64,000 nucleotides of DNA from Candidatus Altimarinota bacterium (GCA_028685185.1 JAQUEK010000003.1:1-64000), one strand, 5' to 3'; shown: positions 1-10,833, numbered from the stretch's first letter. The notes: generated by a model from the letters alone, not told the origin. Numbers and translations are program-made.

Positions 1-107
1 ACAATTATCTATTTTTCAGATGATAATTATATTATGATATTTTCAAAATCTTAAGCTTTCAAAAATTCACTAAATTTATACATCTGAGTAGAAAGTTGCC
101 TGAGTCA

Positions 108-944
108 TTATATTGGACCCTGTCAATATTCTCAATTTTTGAGTATGAAAAAATTAAATATACTCTCATCTTTATTATATAATCAGAATATAAATCATAT
201 CAATATGAAGATTATATAATGAAATCGTCCGATAAATGCTGAATTTTTCATGATATCAACAACTTTTGCCCTATCATACATAATGAAAAATCCAAATCAA
301 AGAAAAATCAGTATATTCAGATAGAAATTATACATCAGCTTATCTGAAATATTATAGAATCCTCATAATAATCAGGTTATTCATCATATTACTATAGGCA
401 TGATTGCCCATATGAAGAATATAGAATAAATAAACACAGTAAATAATAAAGAAAGGATTAAACTGATTTTTTTGTAGGTGTATTGGTAAATAAATGTAAA
501 AAGCAGAATAATTGAAATTTCGACCTTTTGTCAAAAAGATACTCATATATCCTTATTGGATCAGAAAAAAAGCAAAAAATTTTCTAATATTCCTCAATCT
601 GAATCGAATATGTAATATATCCTATGTCACTTTAATCAATAGTATAACAAATCGACAATAGGAGGTATTATCATTATGAATGAAAAGAATATTATCAGCC
701 TTATGGCTTTCTTTATTGGAACTTCCAAAAAAAATGAAAAAGATAATATCAAAGATATTATTATGAATATGAATCCAGCAGTAGGATGCAATATATTGAA
801 CTCGGAAGTTATTTTCAGTCAAGCAGAAAACGATTCAAAATAATTTCTAAGATTTATTGAAAAAATCAAGCAAGCAAAATATAAATAGATTGAAATTTTT
901 GAATTTTCAGCATAAGAAAAGAAACTGTTAATTATTTTTTTCAT
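108..944 (-). CDS. polytopic membrane protein, unknown
   Basis: A 278-aa protein of unknown function. It begins with a short basic, polar stretch and then alternates hydrophobic segments (about six to eight predicted membrane spans) with short loops; eleven or so glycines are UGA. The start codon overlaps the end of the upstream gene (ATG 944, upstream stop 928), so the two are translationally coupled. I see no catalytic motif and no family signature. Confidence that it is a gene is high because the frame stays open with membrane-like composition; the function is open. Confidence 0.75.
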
Positions 945-1404
945 TATCTTTGAAATACTTATTTAAGTCTATATAATAGAAATCTGAGATCTGATGAGCA
1001 TATTTTTTCAATGAATTATAATTTCAAAAAAATTTCTTAAATTGTGCATCTGTCAATTTCAATATTGCCATATCCTTTTCATTTTTTGATTCCATATCAA
1101 ATCATCATCGCGATAGAAAACCTAAAATATCGTCATCTATATACGTCAATCTTATTCATCCTGAATATTTCTGATGAGATTTAATGTATTTAATAAGGTT
1201 TTCAGTGTAGCAATAATCTGCTGAACAGCCTTTTGAAATATAAAGATCCAATAAATTCAACTCATCGTTCGATAGATTGTCATTGAAGTTAAGATTGGCA
1301 GGTGTATTTGATGCTTTTTTTGTTTGATTGATCGATAGTGTATAGATTCAGCTTAACAATATTATTAAAAAAATAATTAAATATAAATTTTTTTTATTTG
1401 TCAT
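928..1404 (-). CDS. N-terminally anchored small protein
   Basis: A 158-aa protein. Residues 7-25 are a single hydrophobic segment after a Lys-rich start, so it is either secreted or held by an N-terminal anchor. The rest is polar and rich in Asp, Asn, Lys and Tyr, with two cysteines near residue 60. The last codons overlap the start of the downstream membrane protein gene, which suggests one operon and a shared role. No family recognised. Confidence 0.72.
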
Positions 1405-1432
1405 ACTAATGGTTTTTATTAAATATCAATTA

Positions 1433-2395
1433 TTAATAACATCAAACCGCAACTACAGGAGAGCTTTTCGTTCAATCTCAGCATTTCCATGATGTGACAT
1501 TATAATTTGCATCATAGGTTGCAGGGGTTTTTACTTGATATCAACAAGTTTCTGATAATGCCCTATAACTTACAGATCATGCATCACAAGCTTCACTTCA
1601 TACTCAGTTTATGCAAGTAATAGGATTTATATTACCTGTTCAATAGGATGCAGTTATGGAATGACCCATACTTGTACAATCATTTTTAATCGTACAGGAT
1701 ACATCAGTGGCAACCGTAGCATCTGGTGAAATAGGGCTTCAGATTGATTCAAAAGCAGGATAGTATGTAAAACTTGTATTTGTTGCACCATTCCATGTAA
1801 CAGTTGTTCAAGTCATGTAATTATATAGTGACCATCCTTTAGGACATTGAATCCTATATCATAGACAATCTAATTGATAAGAATTCGTTGGCAAAGTTAA
1901 GGTAGTATTATAAGGGGTAAGTTTTAATATATTATCACATCATGTTCCTTTTGATTTTCATATTTTACAGAAATTGCTTCATCTAGGGGTAAATCAGGAA
2001 ACAGTAGTTGATGCAGGATCAGAAATATTGTCTGTAATTATTTCTCATCAGATTCATGTACAATCGGCTGTAGAGTGATTTCATCAGAATAATGGTATTC
2101 ATCCAACAGGAGCATCTTGATCACAAACTATACTTGCTCAGTTTGATTTGCACCATTTTCAATTTGTTTCGCTAATTGTAGAGCTTGGAATAACTCAAGA
2201 TTTAAATGAACCATCATTATTGAATATTTTGGATAATGCTCAATTTGTATTTGTGTACCATGCAGATGTTATATTATATCAATCATTTACTACATCTGTA
2301 AAAACACTTACACTTCAAGCTGCATAAACTAATCAAGAAATAATAATGGAAGATATCATGATAGAACTGATATACTTATATATTCTAGTTTTCAT
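1433..2395 (-). CDS. secreted cysteine-rich protein
   Basis: A 320-aa exported protein. A basic N-terminus (MKTRIYKY) and a hydrophobic core end in VYAAG, a likely signal peptidase I site near residue 26. The mature part is rich in Thr, Ser, Asn and Gly and carries about 17 cysteines, many in CxxC-like spacing (WCKS, DCTG, RIQCPKG, WKCGDG), as expected for disulfide-bonded surface proteins. No catalytic motif seen. It is the first gene of the three-gene minus-strand run that ends at position 108. Adhesin or surface-layer function is a guess. Confidence 0.75.
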
Positions 2396-2481
2396 AGATT
2401 TTTCATTAGATATTAAAATAATTTTTTATTCATACTTATTATATTATATATAAGTTTATATGCAATATGAAAATATATAAT

Positions 2482-2510
2482 AAAAAACATGTTATATGAT
2501 ATGTTTTTTT
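2482..2510 (-). terminator. hairpin overlapping a gene end
   Basis: Arms AAAAAACAT and ATGTTTTTT flank a 10-base loop that contains the stop codon of the gene ending at 2492. Read on the minus strand the stem ends in a T run, so it is a plausible intrinsic terminator folded into the coding end. Confidence 0.6.
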
Positions 2511-3007
2511 ACTACTTCTAGAATATATCAGATATTTCATTTTTTACTTAGATCGGTTGAATATTCGGAATTTAATTCATCCATGATTCACATGTGATCA
2601 ACAGGATTTAAAATCAAGAAACAATGAAGTTCACTTAGTATCAGATATTCGGTATAGCATGTCTTATATTGTTCTTCCGTTATCTCAATGGCTCAGATAT
2701 CAAAAGCTGATTTAAGCAACCAGATAATATTTGTTCAATTCCTTAAATAATGATTTAGTCATACGTTTGCATTTTCTTTATTCTCAAATACCTTTATTAT
2801 ATCATCCATGAAGAACATCATTTGCTTATGGAAAACTGCCTCATCTAATCTCATGATATCAGATCAAACTTCTGATGGCACTAAAGTCTCGTATTTGGAT
2901 TCAACATCATCAATTAAATCTTTTACATTGACAGATCATAAGTTACTGTCTCATATTCTGAACTCTGGCAAAACATTGCTACAATTTGAATATAACATAT
3001 TCTTCAT
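2492..3007 (-). CDS. hypothetical protein, 171 aa
   Basis: A soluble, acidic, mostly helical-looking protein of unknown family. The ATG at 3007 follows an in-frame TAA directly upstream, so this is the first possible start. It has no signal peptide or membrane segment. It stands between divergent or unknown neighbours, and its end is folded into a terminator hairpin. Confidence 0.65.
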
Positions 3008-3092
3008 CGGTTAAGTTTGTTTCCTTATCGCTTAATTTTCGACTGATATTATCCAATATCTTTGCATTTACAAATCAATTTTAATTGTATCT

Positions 3093-3215
3093 GTGACAGG
3101 GTCAGAGATTAGTCTTACTAAAAGATATGCAAAAGACCTAATCTGAGAAAAGATTTACAAGAATACTATAACTGCATATTGAAATGATTTTAAAATTATA
3201 GAGGGGCAGAGATAA
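3093..3215 (+). CDS. short ORF, probable front part of a frameshifted gene
   Basis: A GTG-initiated 40-aa reading frame with normal coding composition and two UGA glycines. It ends at TAA 3213-3215. The frame one base back is open across the junction and continues directly into the ORF at 3239-3535. Joining them at the GGGG run at 3203-3206 gives one continuous protein of about 146 aa. See the finding on this junction. Confidence 0.45.
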
Positions 3216-3238
3216 ATGAATTATCAGAAAATACTGAT

Positions 3239-3535
3239 ATGGAGAAATATTTAGATATATTGCCAGAAGTACTATTAAAAACAGTCGAACTAGCTAGCAA
3301 CCCTATATATAAAGCTAACTTAGAGGGAGTAAGAGATGATCTTAAAATTTTACTTGAAATCACAGTCGAACTAACCATAAATAACAAAAAAGAGCTTAAA
3401 ATAAAGCTCTTTGATGTGTTAGATAGACTAATTTCTAACGATGATTCTATATTGGAGGTCTTAACTTGTAGCAATGTTCGAACTTTTGTGGAGAATTATG
3501 ATAGGGTAGTGGAGAAATATTGAGAGCTATTTTAG
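3239..3535 (+). CDS. hypothetical helical protein, 98 aa
   Basis: A leucine- and lysine-rich soluble protein, predicted helical, without known motifs. The ATG at 3239 is the only ATG available; the frame is open upstream to about 3193 and may really be the C-terminal part of a longer protein beginning at 3093. The frame contains one UGA glycine three codons before the TAG. It converges on the minus-strand gene ending at 3532, overlapping it by 4 bases. Confidence 0.6.
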
Positions 3536-3975
3536 GAATTCTGTGAATTAAGCGATAAAGTCATTAGTGTCATTGCTACACGTTCTTTTGTTTCTTTTTG
3601 GTATTCTGTTGCCTTTTCTCATAATTTTTCAACTTCTTCATTAATTCATTCTAGTACAATTTTTGCTGGTATATCCTGAGCATGTGCAAAATTGCAAATG
3701 TTTGATATTTGTCAATCTGTATCTAACATAATACCATCTTTATAACGATTTACTATATTTTTTACTAAACCATTAATATCTCATCTTTTGATTTCATTTA
3801 TTTTGAAGGACTGAACTCCACTACCAAATACTACGTATTTTAATCCACTAGGCGAAACGGCTAATGTATCAGTGCAACTAGTCAAAGGGTATTTTATATA
3901 TTTATCAATAACTAGCATATAGATTGAGTTAATAATTATTATTATAGAATATAAAGATATTATTATATTTGTCAA
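3532..3975 (-). CDS. membrane-anchored protein, 147 aa
   Basis: The best start is TTG at 3975 because no ATG exists in frame before residue 20; this start is uncertain. Residues 3-24 form one membrane span rich in Ile. The rest is soluble and ends in a Lys/Glu-rich helix. The C-terminal half, with an AQDIPAKIVLEGI stretch followed by a charged helix, loosely recalls SPFH/band-7 proteins, but the fit is weak. No other evidence of function. Confidence 0.6.
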
Positions 3976-4015
3976 ACTATTATTAAACTGGATATATATT
4001 TCTTTTAAAATAAAT

Positions 4016-4046
4016 AAAACTCCAGTTATTTACAAACAGGAGTTTT
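4016..4046. terminator. hairpin with A and T flanks
   Basis: AAAACTCC pairs with GGAGTTTT across a 15-base loop. Its A-run on one side and T-run on the other would serve the tRNA-Cys transcript on the minus strand. Confidence 0.6.
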
Positions 4047-4061
4047 ATTGTTTAATATACT

Positions 4062-4135
4062 TGGAGGTACCACCCGGAGTCGGACCGGGCTACGAGGCTT
4101 TGCAGGCCTCTGCATAACCGATCTGCCATGGCACC
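4062..4135 (-). tRNA. tRNA-Cys (GCA)
   Basis: Full cloverleaf by eye: acceptor GGTGCCA pairs with TGGTACC, anticodon stem GAGGC/GCCTC around loop CTGCAAA (anticodon GCA), T stem CCCGG/CCGGG. U73 is the cysteine discriminator base, and CCA is encoded. Confidence 0.93.
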
Positions 4136-4235
4136 ATTTATCGGTGGGATTATTATAAGTAAAAACAAAAAAATGCAATAAAAAATTGAAATTTCTGATA
4201 GGATATGTTACTTTTATGTTAAGCAATTAACTTCA

Positions 4236-4430
4236 ATGAATATGGAAGAGGAACATCATACATGTGACAAATATCATTTTTGCAAGATGATACATTCGTT
4301 GCCATCAGATAGTTCAGGGATTTTTCATAAGAGCATAATGATTTCCAAGTGCACTTGAAACTATAAATGACAGGCAATGGAAGTGATAAGATGTGCAGGA
4401 GCTGAATGTAAGAGAGAGATGGATAACTAG
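4236..4430 (+). CDS. small Cys/His-rich protein, 64 aa
   Basis: A 64-aa protein starting MNMEEEHH with cysteines spaced as C-x5-C near the N-terminus, one mid-protein, and C-x3-C near the end, plus several histidines: a possible metal-binding mini-protein. Two glycines are UGA. It converges on the lipoprotein gene and overlaps its stop by 4 bases. The opposite strand also has an open frame here but without a start codon, so I prefer this strand. Confidence 0.5.
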
Positions 4431-4984
4431 TTGGCTTTTGTCTTACATGAGAAGCTTTTCATGAGATTCTCATATTTAGTAGCATCTTTTATATCTGTTG
4501 AAAGTCAGATGGTTATAAGATAAACCTGCTTATCGCAGACTTTTGATGTCTGAAGGAATTTCCTCTTAGGTGTGCTTGTATTGTACTTCGCTTCGAAGGT
4601 GTATTGGTTCGATTCATCCTTATCAGAAAAATTTATCGTCTTCTCATCAAGTTTTGTGAACTCCACATAGCTTCATGAAGTAAGGGCATAGTTTATGATT
4701 GAATATTTCTTAGAAGTTATATCTTCGTTCAATTTCTCAGAGATCACAATAAGATTATTTGCAAATCATGAGCTTATATCAGAAGAACTTACCGCAAGCT
4801 CGATATTTCAGTTCTTAACATTCGGAAGCTGCTTGCTATCGACTATTGTCCAAGATGAAGGTATGCTCATACTGAATCATGTTCATGTATAATCCTTTAC
4901 ATTCGCATCTGTAGTAGTGCTTGTTGAAGATCCGCATGATGCGAGAAGGAATAGCGATATAGCTAAGACTATCGATTTTTTCAT
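4427..4984 (-). CDS. lipoprotein, 185 aa
   Basis: The N-terminus MKKSIVLAISLFLLASCG is a clear type II signal peptide with lipobox LASC (Cys17). The mature part has a PsbP/DcrB-like look (IPSSWTIV near residue 45, then alternating strands), a fold common in small surface lipoproteins, but this is a weak resemblance. It follows a membrane protein gene by 12 bases on the same strand, so the two form an operon. Confidence 0.78.
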
Positions 4985-4996
4985 ATTTCTCAAAAA

Positions 4997-5353
4997 TTAA
5001 ATTTTAAATCATAGGTGGATGAACACGAGAAATCCGTATGTTACGGTCAATATGGAGAGTATAACATATTTTATGCTCTTGTTTTCGCTATATAATGCTA
5101 ATCAATATGAGCATAGGTCATACAGGAATGTGAATGTGGAAAGAAGGAATATTGGGTAAGTTATGAAAAGCAGTTTTGAGGTGTATTCTATCTGGAATCA
5201 AGCCAAAACTCAAAGATAAAGGAAAAAGTATAATGTGGTGACGAAAATGAAGAAAATCTTTGATATCTCTAACTTAATTGAAATATAAAATGAGTTTTCA
5301 GAGGCGATTTTTTGTTTGATCTTATTAATTAAATCTGAGTTGATTTTCATCAT
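4997..5353 (-). CDS. small membrane protein, 118 aa
   Basis: The gene starts with a double ATG (5353 and 5350). A 27-residue charged N-terminus is followed by three or four hydrophobic segments. No motif recognised. It is the first gene of a two-gene operon with the lipoprotein, and is divergent from gatC with a 43-bp gap that must hold both promoters. Confidence 0.7.
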
Positions 5354-5396
5354 AAATAAATATAATTTAGTCTATTAGCCGTAATTATATAAAAAA

Positions 5397-5693
5397 ATGA
5401 TATTTACACAAGAACAAATTAAACATATTGCAAATCTTTCCAGATTGATGCTGAACGAAGAAGATATCCAGAGATATATGAAAGACCTCAATTCCATAGT
5501 ATGATATATTGATAAGCTCAATGAATTGAAACCTGAAGATCTTGTGGATATATCAGTTAATGATGACCTTATCATGCCTTTGAGGGATGATAAGGTCTGG
5601 CAGGGGATAATAGCAAGCAGAGAGGAATTACTTAATTGTTCGAGCAAGAATAAGATAAACCACTCCATAGCCATAAATAACATAATGCAATAA
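5397..5693 (+). CDS. gatC: Asp/Glu-tRNA amidotransferase subunit C
   Basis: A 98-aa protein with the GatC pattern: an N-terminal IKHIANLSRLML helix, then LNSIVGYIDKLNELK, then a PLRDD loop. GatC stabilises GatA in the GatCAB complex, which converts Glu-tRNA(Gln) and Asp-tRNA(Asn) into the amidated forms. GatA and GatB are not in the window. Its TAA shares one base with the recF ATG, so the pair is co-translated. Confidence 0.85.
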
Positions 5694-6772
5694 TGCTACA
5701 GACTTTAAGGCTTTTCCAATTCAAGAACCATTCAGATATCTCATTTGACTTCGAAGATATAAATCTCATATATGGTCCGAACTGATCATGAAAGACGAAT
5801 ATCCTGGAGTCAATTTATCTTCTTGTGAACGGAAAATTGCCATCAAACCATAATGTTTCGAATCTCATAAGCACATGAAAGGATAATTTTCTGGTTTGCT
5901 GAGGCTCTGTCAGTGATTTCATGCACAAGGAATTGAAGATGACATGAGAAAGAGAATCCAATAAGCTCAATTTCATAGTGAACAAGACAGTCTTTACCAA
6001 AGCGAAATATCTTCAATCGAAAAATGACATCGCGCTTTTCTTCTCTCCGATGGAGGTAAATATAGTATATCTAGGACCAACCCTTAGAAGGGATTTCCTT
6101 GATGAGGCAATATCCCTTGCATTCACCGAATTCACAAAGATCAGATCCGATTATATCAAGATACTGAGAAACAGGAACAGGCTTCTTAAGGATATTTCAG
6201 AATGAAAGGCAGCTAAGGCGGATCTTGTATTCTGGGACGATTCTTTCATAAGATCAGCGGCGAACTATTATCTTTATAGGAAAAGATTCATAGATTATGT
6301 GAAATCGAATATGGAGACATTCTCCAGACTTCTTTGATCCAAGTATGAACTGGAATTCTTCTATGAATCTAAGGTCGATCTCGATGATATCGGCTGATCC
6401 ATAAGATCATATTTGTCTAAAAACATAGACAGGGACATCATATTATGACACACTTACATCTGACCTCATCTGGACGATTTCTACTTCAATGTCATATTGC
6501 ATGATGAAAAGATGAAATCGCAGGATTACCTTTCAAGATGAGAGAATAAAAGCCTTCTGATATGACTTAAATTCCTTGAGATATCTTTTTTGGAAAGCAT
6601 ACATGAGAAAAACATCATATTATTGCTTGATGATATATTTTCCGAGCTGGATGATGTGCATGTTGCTCTGGTGATGGAAAAATGCCGTAATTACCAAACT
6701 TTTATTACATCTCAGAATATTCCGATATTTCCGCAGTTTGATGCCCAATTCAAAAAAATTAACATAAATTAG
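5693..6772 (+). CDS. recF: DNA repair/replication protein RecF
   Basis: A 359-aa SMC-like ATPase. Walker A GPNGSGKT lies at residues 28-35, and the signature LGPTLRRDFLDEAI is near residue 125. The Walker B/D-loop LLLDDIFSELD is near residue 310. RecF binds gapped DNA and loads RecA with RecOR. Length matches the family. It overlaps gatC by one base, an unusual partner, since recF usually sits beside dnaN. Confidence 0.9.
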
Positions 6773-6870
6773 AATTCAATTTACGTTATTGTAAAGTATT
6801 TAGTGTTTGCAACTTTCCTTTTTTTAATAATATGTATGCGGAAAAACAAATATTTTTTTAATATAATTGT

Positions 6871-8547
6871 ATGAAAAAAACATTCTCAATTTTAACCGTG
6901 TTTATCCTTTTCCTATCAAATATATCTACGATTTTTGCTGCAACCACAACCCCTACAGCAACCACAACTTCAAAATCAACATGAAAAGTGGATCATTTTG
7001 AAATTTCCACAAGCCCCGCAACAACAAAGATATGAGAAGCTGTAGATCTTACTGTTAAGGCCGTTGATTCAAGCTGAAATCAGATAAAGGATTATGTTTG
7101 AACCATATATATAACTGTAGATAATGATACTAAGGCAACTGTTCCTTACTCTGACTGATACCAGTTTCTTCCTGCAGACTTATGATCAAAGACATTCTCA
7201 AAATGACTTTCCTTCACAAAGGAATGAAAGATGAAGATAGTTGTTATGGATATAGATAATGAGAATCTTGAAGGTACCGTCGATGTCGATGTTGCTGCGA
7301 CTTCCCAGACTACAAGCACAAAATGAGAGATAACAATAACAAGCCCTGATAACTGAGTTATGCTGGCATGAGATAAGGTTACCGTAAGCTGAAGCACCAA
7401 GAAGAACAGTAAAATCCAATACTTCCTTAATCTTAAGAAGGTATATGAGAATCAGACTGACAACGATTGAAATTTCTCATATGAGTTGACATGATTGACT
7501 CAAAGCGAAAATGTCATAAACGTTAAGGTTTTGGATAGCTCTGACAGCATAATAGCTGAATCAGACAAAATCATCGTAAAACAAGAAGTAAGCTGACCTG
7601 TATACAAGAATATTTCAGTTAAGGAATGAAAGGAAGTATGACCTTGAACCCAAATAAGCGTTGAGGTTATGGCGGATCCTGCATTGACTGAGGTTACAGC
7701 TTCATTATGAGATTTCAGTCAAGCATTGAAAGAATGAACTCCAGGTTCTTATACGTGAACATTGACTGTTCCTGCTGAATTCTGAGATTACATGATAAAT
7801 GTTTCGCTTAAGAGTGCATTATGAAAGGTTACTACAAAGAACAACATATATGCCATAAAGGTATTGGATCAGAATATCTTCAAGGATGTAAAGACTCAGC
7901 TTTGAGACAAGAAGGTCACATTCACATTCACACTTAATCCAGACAAGGATGAAGTATCCAAATTCAAATTCAAATACGGTACATGAACTGATTCTCTTAC
8001 ATGAGAGGCTATAACTTTCGAAAAGAGCAAGATCAAGGATTCAAGCTGAGCATTGTCATGGTATATACCAAACCTAGAGATAAGCAAGTACTACTTCCAG
8101 ATAATCCCGCTAAACTGAAGCTGAGAGGAATTAGGATGAAAATCAGAGATAATCGATGCTGACCTATCATTGGCAAGTGCTTGAAAATGTTCAATATCAA
8201 ACATAGCTTGACTTAAAGCCACTAAGAAATGAGATGTATCAGAACTTACTTGGGATACTGCAACTGAAGCTACAAGCTATAATATATACAAGAAATGAGA
8301 GGATTGAAAATTTGTCCTTATTGAAAATGTTAAGACAAATAGCTATATGATAAATATCTCTTGAGATAAGGTTAAATATGAAGATTTCGCAATCAAATGA
8401 ATATGCGGAGATCAGGATAACCAAGGAGAATCAGCTGATTATTCAAATGTAACGAAAGTTCAGACAGGACCGGTTCAGATAATAGCTCTTATATTCCTTT
8501 CATTCGTTATAGGTTTCCTATACATCAGAAGAAAAAGATTTAACTAA
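6871..8547 (+). CDS. anchored surface protein with Ig/FN3-like repeats
   Basis: A 558-aa exported protein. A signal peptide (MKKTFSILTVFILFLSNIST) is followed by a Thr-rich linker and several beta-rich repeats of about 90 residues. The fibronectin III-like unit near residues 445-535 has LTWDTATEATSYNIY. A final membrane span is followed by the basic tail RRKRF, a sorting-type anchor without an LPXTG motif. It stands alone between recF and a terminator. Probable adhesin or stalk; ligand unknown. Confidence 0.8.
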
Positions 8548-8560
8548 TATATCAATATCA

Positions 8561-8591
8561 AAAAAACAGGAAGAATTCTTCCTGTTTTTTT
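8561..8591 (+). terminator. intrinsic terminator after surface protein
   Basis: ACAGGAAGAA and TTCTTCCTGT form a perfect stem followed by a run of T. Confidence 0.85.
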
Positions 8592-8706
8592 GATAGGATA
8601 AAGGTTTTTATAAAAAAACTTGCTTTTTATTTATTTTAGAATAACCTTTCAGAGTATTCATAGATTTATTTTATTTATACTTATTTTATTTTATATATTT
8701 TTTTTT

Positions 8707-8943
8707 ATGATTGGTACTATTAAAAGACTTATGGAAAAAGGTTTCGGTTTTATTGAATCTCCAGATTTAGTAAAGGAAAAAATCCAATGAGACATATTTT
8801 TTCATTTCTCAGCTTTAGAAGGTGGAATTGATACTTTTGACACTCTTAGAGAAGGTCAAAGAGTTTCTTTCGAAACTGTTGCTAAAAAAGACTGAAAGAA
8901 GCAAGCTGCTAATGTTCAGGTTCTATGAGAAGGAGACGAATAA
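8707..8943 (+). CDS. cold-shock protein
   Basis: A 78-aa single OB-fold domain with both RNA-binding motifs: KGFGFIE (RNP1, residues 11-17) and DIFFHFSAL (RNP2). It binds single-stranded RNA as a chaperone. By hand count only 3 of its 10 glycines are UGA, far fewer than in long genes here. It has its own terminator and about 110 bp of AT-rich leader, a typical site for cold-shock control, although no motif is evident. Confidence 0.92.
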
Positions 8944-8960
8944 TCTTTATCAAAGAAACA

Positions 8961-8991
8961 AAAAAATCCGTATTTAATACGGATTTTTTTT
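8961..8991 (+). terminator. terminator after cold-shock gene
   Basis: AATCCGTATT and AATACGGATT form a perfect stem followed by eight T; the A run on the other side makes it usable by the convergent dus gene. Confidence 0.85.
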
Positions 8992-9002
8992 ATTGTCTTT
9001 TT

Positions 9003-9980
9003 CTATATGATTATCTCATTTAGTTTACTATCAAGGAATTCAGAGTATTCTGACCTTATCTCATTCAAGACATTCTGCACATCCTGGAAATCATCCACCA
9101 TTACAAGCTTTTTCCTATAATTCTTGACTCAAGGGAAAGAGTGCAGATATTGGACCATATGCTTTCTGCTCTCAAGAGATCATTTCCTTCATTTCAGCTC
9201 TATAAGAATCCGAGCGTGCTTTTCCATGGTTTCAAGTATCTCTGATAATGTAGGCTTATATTCTCATGGAAGAAAGCACCAAGGATTTCAGAAGCTTTTC
9301 CTTCATATCATAAATCAATCAAGGTCCTTGATCTTATTCATTCAATCATCATAGCATTCAACATCTCAATTACCTATGACAGGAATTTTCAGGTTTTTTT
9401 TCAACTCATGGATTCAAGTCCAATCTGCGCTTCATTGGTAAGCCTGCTTGTATGTCCTACCATGAACTGTTATAAGATTCGCTCATGCATTTTCGAGTCA
9501 CTTAGCAAAATCTATCAGGTTTTCCCAGTTATCCCATCATAATCTTGTTTTTACTGAAACAGGGATTTTAACAGCCTTAGACATTTCCTCTATTATCCTG
9601 AAAGCGGTATCTGTATTTATCATCAGGCTTGATCAATGTCAGCTCCTTACCACTTTCTTTGCAGGACATCACATGTTCACATCGATTCCAGATATTCAAT
9701 AGGTTTCTATTATGATTGCGGCTTTTTTGAATATTTCAGGATCCTTTCAGAAAATCTGTATAATAAGAGGTTTTTCAATCTCATTATGAGGAAGTACTGA
9801 ATCAGCCAAAAATTTCGAATGAACTATTCAATCAGCACTGAAGAATTCACTGAAGCAAATAACATCCTTATTTATTCATTTTACCACCTGTCTGTATGCG
9901 CTATCTGTAAATCAATCCATCGGAGCTAGTGCTACAATGGGTCATTTTTTCGTTTGTTCTATCCAGAAATCCTTGTTCAT
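9003..9980 (-). CDS. dus: tRNA-dihydrouridine synthase
   Basis: A 325-aa FMN enzyme that reduces uridines in the tRNA D-loop. Visible motifs are the N-terminal LAPMDGFTD (residues 16-24), the NMGCPAKKVVRSG loop with the catalytic Cys, the TVHGR flavin-binding motif, and GNGD further on. Length is normal. It lies alone, converging on the cold-shock gene and divergent from a glycosyltransferase-like gene. The Dus subtype (A, B or C) cannot be told by eye; the pattern is DusB-like. Confidence 0.9.
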
Positions 9981-10162
9981 CCGTAATTGTGATATTAAAT
10001 GTTTTAAAGTTGATTTTTGCCTTACTTATGATACGATTGTGCCATATTATCTAGTTTTCGGTTCTAAATATTATTTCGTCAAGCCCATTTTATGGCAAAT
10101 AAATTTCATGTATGCTAATATATTAGTGTTTAGGTAATTTACAAATAAAAATAAAAACAAAA

Positions 10163-10687
10163 ATGAACATTGCATTGGAACAATCTAGCATGACTAGCAT
10201 AAAGCAAACTGCAAAGGCAAATCTGAAATCACAATATTCCATTCCGAAAAATATCTCGTTCATATGAATAATCGCGATAACTGATATCGAAAAGAGGGAT
10301 TTTTTGGTAAGGTGACTTTCAGAGATATGATTGAGTGCCATAGTATTGGGAAGTGATGAGATTTTTGGGGCCGAGAACATATTCTCAGCCCTTAAGATAA
10401 ACATGAACAGCTTGGCTTGATTTGATTTCTTCATATATGACAATGAACATGACTGAGTCGATGTAGTCAAATTCATGTCAGCATGAATAGTTCCGATAAT
10501 GCCTGAAAAAAACACCTTTTCATGAATATTGAAGGATTTCAATCCTATGAGATTCGAAGGAAACTGATTCTTCTACAAGAGAGATTCATCTTTCTGTATA
10601 TTCGAAAAGGTCATTGCGTACATAGAGAACATAAAATTCCCTGAAGATAAAAGGGTTCTTATGAAAAATGTGATAAGCGCTTTCTAA
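10163..10687 (+). CDS. glycosyltransferase-like C-terminal domain
   Basis: A 174-aa protein resembling only the C-terminal Rossmann half of GT-B glycosyltransferases of the glycogen synthase type: an AGIVPIMPE stretch, then DFNPMRFEGNGFFY, matching the VPIV...DFDP...GNGF pattern of that family. The N-terminal acceptor-binding half is absent, so it may not be catalytic. It has its own promoter region (180 bp) and terminator, which argues against simple decay. Confidence in the family is modest. Confidence 0.6.
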
Positions 10688-10705
10688 AAATAGCTTTAAC
10701 CTTCT

Positions 10706-10740
10706 AAAAGCCCTTCGTAAGTTCAAGCGAAGGGCTTTTT
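10706..10740 (+). terminator. terminator
   Basis: AAAAGCCCTTCG pairs with CGAAGGGCTTTTT across a ten-base loop. Confidence 0.85.
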
Positions 10741-10833
10741 AATTGCCAAGATAAGCCTGTATACATATTCGGCTTGCAAAAAATCCAATATTGATATAAT
10801 AAACCGAAAATACTATTTTATAAAAGTCAAAAA

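Noticed and set aside
1-107. Possible short ORFs and a hairpin at the left edge
   Set aside because: Only frames of about ten codons exist. AATTATC/GATAATT could be a terminator for the gene ending at 108, but it lacks a T run and the window edge cuts the context.
4136-4426. Minus-strand frame opposite the 64-aa Cys protein
   Set aside because: It stays open for over 80 codons but has no start codon and overlaps the lipoprotein end out of frame; the plus-strand ORF has an ATG and clustered cysteines.
6800-6870. Promoter of the surface protein gene (TTGCAA ... TATGTA)
   Set aside because: The boxes match poorly and several equal alternatives exist in the AT-rich gap, so I do not call one.
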